Origin: DATLFI01 sp035524895
GTDB taxonomy: Bacteria; Acidobacteriota; Thermoanaerobaculia; Multivoradales; Multivoraceae
Assembly (NCBI GenBank): GCA_035524895.1
Contig: DATLFI010000077.1
Span: forward strand, 1-21,415
Reading direction: 5' to 3'
Length of the DNA stretch: 21,415 bases
The position numbers and the translations under genes are program-made. The notes under the pieces were generated by a model. That model saw only the letters and a program-made list of their open reading frames with translations. It did no database searches and was not told where the DNA came from. This document shows, piece by piece, positions 7,951-14,946 of this stretch (the first letter of the stretch is position 1; every line of letters begins with the position of its first letter).

Positions 7951-10179
7951 ATGCTCGCGACGGCGCTCGTGCTGCTGTGGACGATCGCGCTAGCACCGCC
8001 GGCGCGCGCGACCGAGGAGCCCGACGCGATCCGGGCATTGGCACACGCGCTCGAGCAGGCAGTGGCGCGCGCCGACGCCGCGCTCGCCGAGCAGGAGCCG
8101 CAGGTCGCGGAGAGCGCGCTGCGCGACGCGCTGCTCGAGGGGTGGCTGCTCTTGGGCGAGCTCGGGGCGACCGAGGGGCGCCTGGAAGCGGCGCGCGCGG
8201 CCTTCGAGCGGGCGGGTCGCGCCACCTTCGTCGACGACCGCGCGGTGCGGGCGATGGCCCGTCACGAGCTTCGCGAGGGTCGAGCCGGCGAGGCCGTGGG
8301 GCGGCTGCGCCGGCACCTGTCGCGCCGGCCCGGCGACGTCGAAGGGCGTCTGCTGCTGGCGCGCGCGCTGATCGTCGAGGGCGAGCCCGAGGAGGCGCTG
8401 CAGGAGCTGGAGGAGTCGCTTGCGGCCTCACCCGGCGAGCTCGAGGTCCTGTTCTCGCTCGCCACGGGCTACCTGCAGGTCGGCCGCGTTGCCGACGCCG
8501 AGCGGCTGTTCGAGCGACTGGCCCGCGAGCGGCCGGCGCCGCAGACCTGGGTGCTGATCGGTCGCACCTGGCGTGACTTCGGCGAGACCGAGCGCGCCCG
8601 CGCCGCGCTCGGCAAGGCGCTGCAGCTCGACCCCGCGACGCGTCGGGCGCGCTACTACCTGGGGACGGTCGAGCTCACCAGCGAAGGCCGGTCCCATCTC
8701 GATGCGGCGATCGCTCACTTCCGCGAGGAGCTGCGGGTGTCGCCGGACGATCCGGTGACGAGCCTCTACCTCGGCATGTCGCTGGTCGAGCAGCGCAGCT
8801 TCCTGGAGGCGGAAGCACCGCTGCGCGCCGCGCTCGACGCGCCGGTCTCCGCGCTCGAAGCGCACCACCACCTCGGCCGCGCGCTGCTCGGGCTCGATCG
8901 CCCCGCCGAGGCGGTCACGGCGCTGGAGCGGGCGCTCCAGTTGCTCGCGGCGAAGCCGGCCGCCGCGACCGAGGTCCAGCGCCACCGCTCGCGCCAGCTC
9001 TCGAGCGCGCACTACCAGCTCGCGCTGGCGCTGCGCCGGCTGGGCGACGAGGCGCGGGCGGCGACCCACTTCGCCGAGGCGGAGCGCTTCTCCAACCAGC
9101 TCACGCGCGACGTCCGGGAAGACCTCGGCGCCTATCTGCGCGAGTCCGCGGAGCAGGACGAGCCGACGTCGATGCTGCCGCTCGCCGACGCCTCGCCGGT
9201 CGCGGCGCTGCCGGCCGAGGCCCGCCAGCGCCTCTCGGCGCGCGTGCGCGCGCAGCTCGCGCTCGCGCACCTGAACCTGGGCGTGCTCCACGCCCGGGCC
9301 GAGCGCTTCGCGCAGGCGATCGAGCCGCTCGAGCTCGCGGTCGAGCTGGACGCGGCGCTGCCGCGCGCCCACTACAGCCTCGGCGTCGCGCTGTTCAACG
9401 CCCACCGTTTCGAGCCCGCGGCCGCGGCGCTCGAGGTGGCGCTCGAGCGCCAGCCCGACGACGAGAGCGCGCGGCGCATGCTGGCGCTGGCGTCGCTCAA
9501 CGCCGAGCGCTACGGCCGCGCCGCCGAGCTTCTGGCGCGGGACCCGCGCCGCGCGGCCGACCCGTCGTTGCAGTACGCGTACGGGCTCGCGCTCGCGCGC
9601 GGGGAGCGCGCCGAGGAAGCGGAGGCGGTGTTCGAGACGTTGCTGCGCGATCACGCGCAGTGGCCCGAGCTCCACGTCGTGCTCGGTCAGGCGCTCGCCG
9701 AGCAGGGCGACTACGACGCCGCGATCGCATCGCTCGAGCGGGCGCTCGCCGCGCGGCCCGGCGTCGCCGAGGCGCACGCCACTCTGGCTTCGATCCATCT
9801 GCGTCGCGGCCGGCTCGAGGAAGCCGAGGCGTCGTTGCGGGCCGAGCTCGCGGCGCACCCGCGCGACCTGCGCGCCCGGTACCAGCTCGCGACCGTGCTC
9901 GAGCTCCAGGATCGCGTCGTCGAGGCCGAGGCCGAGGTGCGCGAGGTGCTCGCGAGGCGTCCCGGTCACGGCGAGGCGCGGTATCTCCTGGGCAAGCTGC
10001 TGCTTCGCCGCGACGACCTCGACGGCGCGGTCGGCCAGCTCGAGGTCGCGGCCGAGCTGCTGCCCGACGACCCGAGCGTGCACAACCAGCTCGGCCTGGC
10101 CTACCAGAAGCTCGGCCGGGTGGACGAGGCGCGCGAGCAGTTCGCTCGCTTCCGCGAGCTCAAGCGGGAGCAGCCATGA
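7951..10179 (+). CDS. Secreted tetratricopeptide repeat protein (large)
   Basis: This protein of 742 residues is almost entirely TPR after a signal peptide (residues 1-20, ending PPARA). I count about 17-18 helix-turn-helix repeats with the usual pattern (for example ARYYLGTVEL, AHYSLGVALF, ARYLLGKLLL, VHNQLGLAYQKLGRVDEA). They form two arrays split by a non-repeat linker at roughly 385-425 (LGAYLRESAEQDEPTSMLPL). No catalytic domain is visible. Such a superhelix normally scaffolds protein-protein contacts. The ATG follows the VWFA stop by 3 bp with GGAG upstream, and the stop overlaps the next start by 4 bp (ATGA), so translation is probably coupled. The likely partners are the co-encoded VWFA, TPR and CRTAC1 proteins in the periplasm or at the outer membrane; this is inferred. 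Confidence 0.9.
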   Translation: MLATALVLLWTIALAPPARATEEPDAIRALAHALEQAVARADAALAEQEPQVAESALRDALLEGWLLLGELGATEGRLEAARAAFERAGRATFVDDRAVRAMARHELREGRAGEAVGRLRRHLSRRPGDVEGRLLLARALIVEGEPEEALQELEESLAASPGELEVLFSLATGYLQVGRVADAERLFERLARERPAPQTWVLIGRTWRDFGETERARAALGKALQLDPATRRARYYLGTVELTSEGRSHLDAAIAHFREELRVSPDDPVTSLYLGMSLVEQRSFLEAEAPLRAALDAPVSALEAHHHLGRALLGLDRPAEAVTALERALQLLAAKPAAATEVQRHRSRQLSSAHYQLALALRRLGDEARAATHFAEAERFSNQLTRDVREDLGAYLRESAEQDEPTSMLPLADASPVAALPAEARQRLSARVRAQLALAHLNLGVLHARAERFAQAIEPLELAVELDAALPRAHYSLGVALFNAHRFEPAAAALEVALERQPDDESARRMLALASLNAERYGRAAELLARDPRRAADPSLQYAYGLALARGERAEEAEAVFETLLRDHAQWPELHVVLGQALAEQGDYDAAIASLERALAARPGVAEAHATLASIHLRRGRLEEAEASLRAELAAHPRDLRARYQLATVLELQDRVVEAEAEVREVLARRPGHGEARYLLGKLLLRRDDLDGAVGQLEVAAELLPDDPSVHNQLGLAYQKLGRVDEAREQFARFRELKREQP

Positions 10180-11168
10180 GGCCCGCGTCGCGACGACCCG
10201 CCGTCGGTGGCGTCGACCGCCGTTGGTGCCGATGCGCGGTGGCGCTGTGGGTCGCGACGATGTGCGCCGGTGCGCCGGCGCTCGGCCAGTCGGCCGCCGA
10301 GCACCGACGCCTCGCCACCCAGCACCTGCGCGAGGGCCGCGACGCACAGGCCGAGCCGCACCTGCGCGCGCTGGTCGAGGACGCGGGTTCGGTCGCGGCG
10401 CGGCTGCAGCTCGCGCGGCTCCACGCCCGGCGCGGCGAGCCGGCGGCAGGCCTCGACGTGTTGGTTGCCGCGATCCCCGAGGCGCCCAGCTCGGAGGAGC
10501 TGCTGATCACTTTCGCCGAGCTGGCGCTCGCGGCGCGCGCCCCCGAGCGGGCGGTGCTCGCGCTCGAGCCGTTGGCGCGCATGAGCCCGTCGGTGGCGCG
10601 CTATCCCTACCTGATCGGCGTGGCGCGCATGCAGCTCGGCGATCTAGCGGGCGCGGTCGAGGCGCTGGAGCGCGCCGCCCGGCTCGAGCCGGAGCACGCG
10701 CTGACCCACGTCGCGCTGGGCCTCTTGTACAACCGCGAGAAGCGCTACGAGCTGGCACGCGAGGCGCTCGAGCGCGCGTTGCGGCTGCAGCCCGGCGATC
10801 TCGACGCGCTGGCGGCGCTCGCCGAGTCTGCCGAGGGGCTCGACCAGCTCGAGCTCGCCGAGCGGCACGCGACGCTCGTGCTGGCGCAACGCCCGGAGCA
10901 CAGCACCGCCAACCTGGTGCTCGGCATGGTGCGCATGAAGCAGGGGCGTTTCGAGGAGGCACGCGACGCTCTCGTGCGCGCGGTCGCCGCGGAGCCGGAC
11001 TCGCCCAAGGGGCACTACCAGCTCGGTCTCGCCTACGCCCGCCTGGGCGACGCCGACGCCTCGCGGCGTCACCTCGACGCCTACCGCGAGGCCACCGCCG
11101 CGATCGAGCGGCGCGCCCAGGCGCGCGTAGGCACCAGCCTCGCCGGCGCGGCGGAGGAGCCGCAGTGA
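10176..11168 (+). CDS. Secreted tetratricopeptide repeat protein (small)
   Basis: This protein of 330 residues has an N-terminal signal (about 19-37, VALWVATMCAGAPALG) and about eight TPR units (for example EHRRLATQHLREGRDAQAE, THVALGLLYNREKRYELA, GHYQLGLAYARLGDADAS). The open frame extends upstream to 9660 inside the previous gene. I chose ATG 10176 because it overlaps the preceding stop in ATGA, has GGGAG about 6 nt upstream, and is followed directly by an export signal. The stop at 11168 overlaps the GTG of the next gene. It may be a paralogue of the larger TPR protein. A scaffold or adaptor role for the CRTAC1 protein is plausible but unproven. Confidence 0.88.
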   Translation: MRPASRRPAVGGVDRRWCRCAVALWVATMCAGAPALGQSAAEHRRLATQHLREGRDAQAEPHLRALVEDAGSVAARLQLARLHARRGEPAAGLDVLVAAIPEAPSSEELLITFAELALAARAPERAVLALEPLARMSPSVARYPYLIGVARMQLGDLAGAVEALERAARLEPEHALTHVALGLLYNREKRYELAREALERALRLQPGDLDALAALAESAEGLDQLELAERHATLVLAQRPEHSTANLVLGMVRMKQGRFEEARDALVRAVAAEPDSPKGHYQLGLAYARLGDADASRRHLDAYREATAAIERRAQARVGTSLAGAAEEPQ

Positions 11169-12910
11169 GCGTTCGCCGCCGTGGGACGACCGCGTCGACC
11201 GTCGTGCTCGGCGCGGCCCTCGCCGCCTCCTCGCTCGTGCTCCCGGGTCAGCCGGGCGCGAGCCGTGCCCAGGATCCGCCGCCTGCTCTGCGCGTCTTCC
11301 GCGACGTCACGGCCGAGTGGGGGATCGACTTCGTGCGGCACTCGGCGCCCGAGAAGAAGTTCATCGTCGAGTCGATGTCGGGGGGCGTCGCGCTGCTCGA
11401 CTTCGACAACGACGACCGCCTCGACATCTACTTCGTGAGCTCGCTGACCGTCGCCACCCGCAACCAACCGGAGACCGCGCGTTCCGCGCTCTACCGCAAC
11501 CTGGGCGGCGGCCGCTTCGAGGAGGTAGCCGTTGCGGCGGGGGTGGCGCATCCCGGGTGGGGCATGGGCGTGTGTGTGGCCGACGTCGACGGCGATGGCT
11601 GGCAGGACCTCTACGTGACCGCGATCGGAAGCAACCGGCTCTACCTCAATCGCCGCGACGGCACCTTCGAGGATGTTGCCGAGGCGGCGGGTGTCGCCGC
11701 CGGCGGTTGGTCCGCTGGATGCGGCTTCGCGGACTACGACCGCGACGGAGACCTCGACCTGTTCGTCAGCCGCTACGTCGCGATCGACCTAGATCACCTG
11801 CCCGAGTTCGGTTCGACGCGCACCTGCCAGTACCGCGGCATCGCGGTGCAGTGCGGCCCGCGTGGGCTGCCCGGCCTGTCCGACCTGCTGTTCCGCAACG
11901 AGGGCAACGATCCCGCGACCGGCGTGCCGCGCTTCGTCGAGGTCTCCAAGCAAGTCGGGGTGCTCGATCCCGAGGGCCACTTCGGGCTGGGCATCGCGTG
12001 GGTCGACTTCGACGGCGACGGCTGGCTCGACCTGTTCGTCGCCAACGACTCGGGGCCCAACTTCCTGTTCGTCAACCAGCGCGACGGCACCTTCTCCGAG
12101 GAGGCGTTCCCGATGGGCGTCGCGGTGAGCGAGGACGGCGGCGAGCAGGGCGGCATGGGTGTGGCGATCGGCGACTACGACCGCCGCGGCCGACCGCACG
12201 TCCTGGTCACCAACTTCGCCGAGGAGTACAACGCGCTCTACCACAACCAGGGCGCGTATTTCTCGGACGTCTCGTTCCGCTCCAAGACCGCGCCCGCGTC
12301 TCTTCCTTACGTCGGCTGGGGCACCGCGTTCTTCGACTACGACAATGATGGCTGGCTCGATCTGATCGTCGCCAACGGCCACGTCTACCCGCAGCTCGAC
12401 CACGCCAACCTCGGCGCTTCCGCGCCCTACCGCCAGCGACGATTGCTCTATCGGAACCTGCGCGACGGCACCTTCGAGGAGATCGGCACGACCCAGGGCG
12501 AGGCGCTGAACGAGCTGCGCGTCAGCCGCGGCCTCGCGGTCGGCGACCTCGACGGCGACGGGCGCCTCGACGTGGTGATCAACGATCTCGACGGCGCGCC
12601 GCAGGTCTTGCGCAACGAGATCCCCGAGTCCGGCCACTGGCTGCTGGTCGACCTCGAAGGCCGCTCGCCGAACACATCAGGCATCGGCGCCATGGTCACC
12701 GTGCGCGTCGGCGACGAGACCCAGCGCTCCTGGGTGCGCAGCGGCACCAGCTACCTCTCGCAGGACGACCTGCGCCAGCACTTCGGCGTCGGCGCCGCCA
12801 AGACCGTCGACAGCGTCGAGGTGCTCTGGCCGGACGGCTCGGTCTCGAAGCTCGAGAACGTCGCGGTCGACCAGCGCGTTGTGGTCGCGCAGGCGAAGGC
12901 GGTGCCGTAG
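11165..12910 (+). CDS. CRTAC1-family secreted protein (FG-GAP/VCBS repeats plus ASPIC/UnbV domain)
   Basis: This exported protein has 581 residues and a signal peptide (about 1-35, ending SRAQ). A seven-bladed propeller-like region follows, with calcium-binding loops DFDNDDRLD, DVDGDGWQD, DYDRDGDLD, DFDGDGWLD, DYDRRGRPH (degenerate), DYDNDGWLD and DLDGDGRLD. Between the third and fourth loops is the family's cysteine pair, CQYRGIAVQCGPRGLPG (about 221-237). The C-terminal ASPIC/UnbV domain (about 489-575) contains WVRSGTSYLSQDDLRQHFGVG and VEVLWPDGS. The start is GTG 11165, in a GTGA overlap with the previous stop and with GGAGGAG about 5 nt upstream; the longer open frame from 10223 is antisense to nothing real and lacks a start signal. 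The function of bacterial CRTAC1 proteins is not established; adhesion or ligand binding is the usual guess. It is the last gene of the run. Confidence 0.93.
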   Translation: MSVRRRGTTASTVVLGAALAASSLVLPGQPGASRAQDPPPALRVFRDVTAEWGIDFVRHSAPEKKFIVESMSGGVALLDFDNDDRLDIYFVSSLTVATRNQPETARSALYRNLGGGRFEEVAVAAGVAHPGWGMGVCVADVDGDGWQDLYVTAIGSNRLYLNRRDGTFEDVAEAAGVAAGGWSAGCGFADYDRDGDLDLFVSRYVAIDLDHLPEFGSTRTCQYRGIAVQCGPRGLPGLSDLLFRNEGNDPATGVPRFVEVSKQVGVLDPEGHFGLGIAWVDFDGDGWLDLFVANDSGPNFLFVNQRDGTFSEEAFPMGVAVSEDGGEQGGMGVAIGDYDRRGRPHVLVTNFAEEYNALYHNQGAYFSDVSFRSKTAPASLPYVGWGTAFFDYDNDGWLDLIVANGHVYPQLDHANLGASAPYRQRRLLYRNLRDGTFEEIGTTQGEALNELRVSRGLAVGDLDGDGRLDVVINDLDGAPQVLRNEIPESGHWLLVDLEGRSPNTSGIGAMVTVRVGDETQRSWVRSGTSYLSQDDLRQHFGVGAAKTVDSVEVLWPDGSVSKLENVAVDQRVVVAQAKAVP

Positions 12911-12919
12911 CGGGCGATT

Positions 12920-12953
12920 CTTGCAAAATAGAAAGAGACTTCTATAATGCAAG
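12920..12953. promoter_or_regulatory. 34-bp interrupted palindrome, probable operator of the ATPase gene
   Basis: The arms are CTTGCA-nn-ATAGAA and TTCTAT-nn-TGCAAG around a 6-bp centre (AGAGAC). All twelve arm bases pair; only the two nn positions do not. It is one of the most AT-rich stretches in the window and overlaps the -35, -10 and ribosome-binding site of the downstream ATPase gene. The layout fits a dimeric regulator contacting two blocks per arm; autoregulation by the ATPase's own HTH-like segment is a possibility. Confidence 0.7.
12921..12948 (+). promoter_or_regulatory. Sigma70-type promoter for the ATPase gene
   Basis: TTGCAA at 12921-12926, a 16-bp spacer and a perfect TATAAT at 12943-12948 form a strong housekeeping promoter. 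Transcription should start near 12955, only about 3 nt before ATG 12958. The mRNA would be nearly leaderless. Confidence 0.75.
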
Positions 12954-12957
12954 GAGG

Positions 12958-14109
12958 ATGCTAGAACGGGCTCTGCTCCCGACTCTCCGCGCGCGGCTTG
13001 CCGAGAGTCCTGCCGTCGCGCTGATCGGGCCCCGCCAGGCGGGCAAGACCACCCTCGCTCGGTCGCTCGGCGGTCGTTACTACGACCTCGAACAGGAAGG
13101 CGAGCGGCTGCGTCTCGACCTCGAGTGGCCGGACATCGAGCGCTCGAAGGGACTGGCGATCCTCGACGAGGCGCAGGCGGCTCCGGAGGTGTTCCCGCGG
13201 CTGCGCGGCGCGATCGACGCGGCTCGGCGACGGCACGGGCGTTTCCTGCTCCTCGGGTCGGTCTCGCCCTCGCTGATGACCGAGGTCTCGCAGTCGCTCG
13301 CTGGCCGCCTGTCGCTGCTCGAGATCACGCCGCTGCTGTTGCCGGAGCTCGAGACTGCTGCTTCGAGACGGCGGACATGGCTCGTCGGCGGATTCCCCGA
13401 CGGCGGGATCCTGAGCCCTCGTGCCTTCCCGCGCTGGCAGGACGACTACCTGCAGCTCCTGATCCAGCGGGATCTCCCGGCCTGGGGTTTGCCGGCGCGC
13501 CCGCAGACCACGGCACGTTTCGTGCGGATGCTGGCCGCGACGCATGGCCAGACGTGGAATGCCTCCAGCCTCGGCAAGAGCCTGGGTCTCAGCTACCACA
13601 CGGTCAATGGCTACCTCGACTACCTGGAGGGTGCCTTCCTGGTACGCCGCCTGCAGCCATACCACGCCAACCTGCGCAAGCGTCTGGTCAAGAGCCCGAA
13701 GGTGTTTTGGCGCGACTCTGGCTTGCTCCACAGCATGCTCGGAGTCGCAGACCAACTCTCACTCCTCGCTCAGCCCTGGGTGGGGGCAAGCTGGGAAGGT
13801 TTCGTCATCGAGCAAGTACTGGGACTGCTGACGGCCCTCGGTCGGCGGCACCGCGCCTTCCACCTGCGCACCAGCGATGGCCATGAGATCGACCTGGTTC
13901 TCGAAGTCGAGAGCGAGCGTTGGGCGATCGAGGCAAAGCTCACCACCTCCCCCAGCCCTCGTGACCTCGCCCGCCTCGATGCCGTCGCGGACCTGATCGG
14001 TGCACAGCGCCGATTCCTCGTCTCGCAAACGCGCGAAGTGGCCGGCAACGAGCGGAGGGGGTCGTACGATCTGGAGTCGTTCCTCGACTTCGTGGCCGGG
14101 GAGTCCTGA
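12958..14109 (+). CDS. ATP-binding protein, AAA family with C-terminal DUF4143
   Basis: The protein has 383 residues. Walker A is G24-PRQAGKT-T31 and Walker B is LAILDE at 66-71. A sensor-like strand FLLLGS follows (about 95-100), then the AGRLSLLEITPL segment typical of this family. A winged-helix-like region, ASSLGKSLGLSYHTVNGYLDYLEGAFLVRRL, lies at about 201-231. The DUF4143 domain ends in WEGFVIEQVL, then HEIDLVLE and AIEAKL, a D...ExK arrangement like PD-(D/E)xK nucleases. Cellular role unknown; these ATPases are scattered, horizontally mobile genes. The ATG is fixed by AAGGAGG, which abuts it with no spacer. It has its own promoter and is convergent with the toxin gene, so it is a stand-alone unit. 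Confidence 0.9.
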   Translation: MLERALLPTLRARLAESPAVALIGPRQAGKTTLARSLGGRYYDLEQEGERLRLDLEWPDIERSKGLAILDEAQAAPEVFPRLRGAIDAARRRHGRFLLLGSVSPSLMTEVSQSLAGRLSLLEITPLLLPELETAASRRRTWLVGGFPDGGILSPRAFPRWQDDYLQLLIQRDLPAWGLPARPQTTARFVRMLAATHGQTWNASSLGKSLGLSYHTVNGYLDYLEGAFLVRRLQPYHANLRKRLVKSPKVFWRDSGLLHSMLGVADQLSLLAQPWVGASWEGFVIEQVLGLLTALGRRHRAFHLRTSDGHEIDLVLEVESERWAIEAKLTTSPSPRDLARLDAVADLIGAQRRFLVSQTREVAGNERRGSYDLESFLDFVAGES

Positions 14110-14136
14110 GGACGATTTGCTTCGCCCGGACATGCG

Positions 14137-14149
14137 GCCTCGCGGAGGC
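14137..14149. terminator. Short GC hairpin between convergent genes
   Basis: GCCTC-GCG-GAGGC forms a perfect 5-bp stem in the 39-bp gap between the convergent ATPase and toxin genes, touching the toxin stop codon. It has no U-tract on either strand. It is only a weak candidate for a bidirectional terminator. Confidence 0.25.
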
Positions 14150-14601
14150 TAGACGACGTCCGCCGCCGTGCTCAGACGGGCGTCAACTGTGAGGAAAGCG
14201 AGCCCCTCGAGCTCTCGGCGAGCCAGCGCGAAAGTCGCGAGGTGCAATGCGTCGAGACTTCGAATGGCCGACCTGGGCGCGACGAGCTCGGCCCGCTCGC
14301 AGACCTCCCGGGTCAACTCCCAGATCTCGCAGCGGCGCCACAAGTCCTGAACGCTTCGCTCTGCGTCCACCACGACGGCCTCGGGATGCTCGCCCAAGAG
14401 GCGGACTCGCAGGAAGACGCGCGCCGTTTCGACGAGGGAGAGTCGGGAGGTGACGAGAACGTCGGCCTCGGCGATCCGACGTTCGACGGCAGGCGAGAGG
14501 CCGCTCTCGAGAACGGGGCGGAGGATGGCCGAGCTGTCGAGGTAGACGGCCGAGGCGGGGGCCGCCACCGCCGATTCTTCGTCGGTCTCGGCGGTGGTCA
14601 C
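14149..14601 (-). CDS. VapC-like PIN-domain ribonuclease toxin
   Basis: The protein has 150 residues and a PIN fold. The four acidic metal-binding residues are all present: D22 (VYLDSSA), E58 (SLVETARV), D117 (IRSLDALHLA) and D140 (FLTVDARL). Family members cleave RNA, often tRNA or rRNA, when freed from antitoxin. The start is GTG 14601, next to the antitoxin stop (TAG 14604-14602), with GGGAGG about 9 nt upstream. This gives about 18 extra residues before the usual VapC N-terminus. It pairs with the Phd-type antitoxin gene immediately upstream. All key residues being intact argues for an active toxin. Confidence 0.9.
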   Translation of the reverse strand: MTTAETDEESAVAAPASAVYLDSSAILRPVLESGLSPAVERRIAEADVLVTSRLSLVETARVFLRVRLLGEHPEAVVVDAERSVQDLWRRCEIWELTREVCERAELVAPRSAIRSLDALHLATFALARRELEGLAFLTVDARLSTAADVV

Positions 14602-14901
14602 CTAGCGGTCCTCCCGGACCTCATCCAGCAGCCGCGCGGCGGTGTCGCTGGACAAGCCGAGAGCGGGCGGTCGCCAGGACCACCCCCGCTTTGCCATCTC
14701 GGCGCGGGTCAGTTGGCCCGCGCCGGCCAAGCGGTCCAGTCTGGCGTGGATGGTGCCTGCCTCGGGCAGCGGATGCCGTACAGGACCCAGCTCGGCCACG
14801 ACCTCGTCGCGGTCGCTGACCAGGATGAGCTCACCCCCGCGGGCCAGGCGGACATACTCGGACAGCCGTGCCTTGAGTTGCTTGATCCCCACCGCGCGCA
14901 T
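14602..14901 (-). CDS. Phd/YefM-type antitoxin (prevent-host-death family)
   Basis: The protein has 99 residues from ATG 14901. The N-terminal DNA-binding fold is MRAVGIKQLKARLSEYVRLA, followed by GGELILVSDRDEVVAELGPV, typical of Phd-family antitoxins. The C-terminal part (about 50-99) would wrap the toxin and inhibit it. An upstream in-frame GTG at 14928 would add nine residues. I prefer 14901 because a promoter (-35 14936-14931, -10 14913-14908) places the transcription start on the A of this ATG, so the message would be leaderless; neither start has a clear ribosome-binding site. The toxin starts on the base after its stop codon. Autorepression of the promoter is expected from the family. 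Confidence 0.88.
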   Translation of the reverse strand: MRAVGIKQLKARLSEYVRLARGGELILVSDRDEVVAELGPVRHPLPEAGTIHARLDRLAGAGQLTRAEMAKRGWSWRPPALGLSSDTAARLLDEVREDR

Positions 14902-14907
14902 GGGCGC

Positions 14908-14936
14908 ATGGTAGTCACGGGTGGTCACCAGGTCAA
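14908..14936 (-). promoter_or_regulatory. Promoter of the antitoxin-toxin operon
   Basis: On the minus strand, TTGACC (14936-14931), a 17-bp spacer and TACCAT (14913-14908) match a sigma70 promoter. The seventh base after the -10 is the A of the ATG at 14901, which predicts a leaderless antitoxin transcript. It lies in the 45-bp gap after the TetR gene. Confidence 0.55.
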
Positions 14937-14946
14937 CCGCTGCGCC

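Noticed and set aside
4431..8576. A 1381-codon open frame on the plus strand across the LacI, MFS and VWFA genes.
   Set aside because: It is Arg/Ala/Gly/Pro-rich with no recognisable domain and is explained by high GC; the three overlapping frames encode clear protein families.
12911..12953. The inverted repeat as a rho-independent terminator of the CRTAC1 run.
   Set aside because: The arms are AT-rich with internal mismatches and no U-tract follows; the overlap with TTGCAA and TATAAT makes an operator/promoter a better reading.
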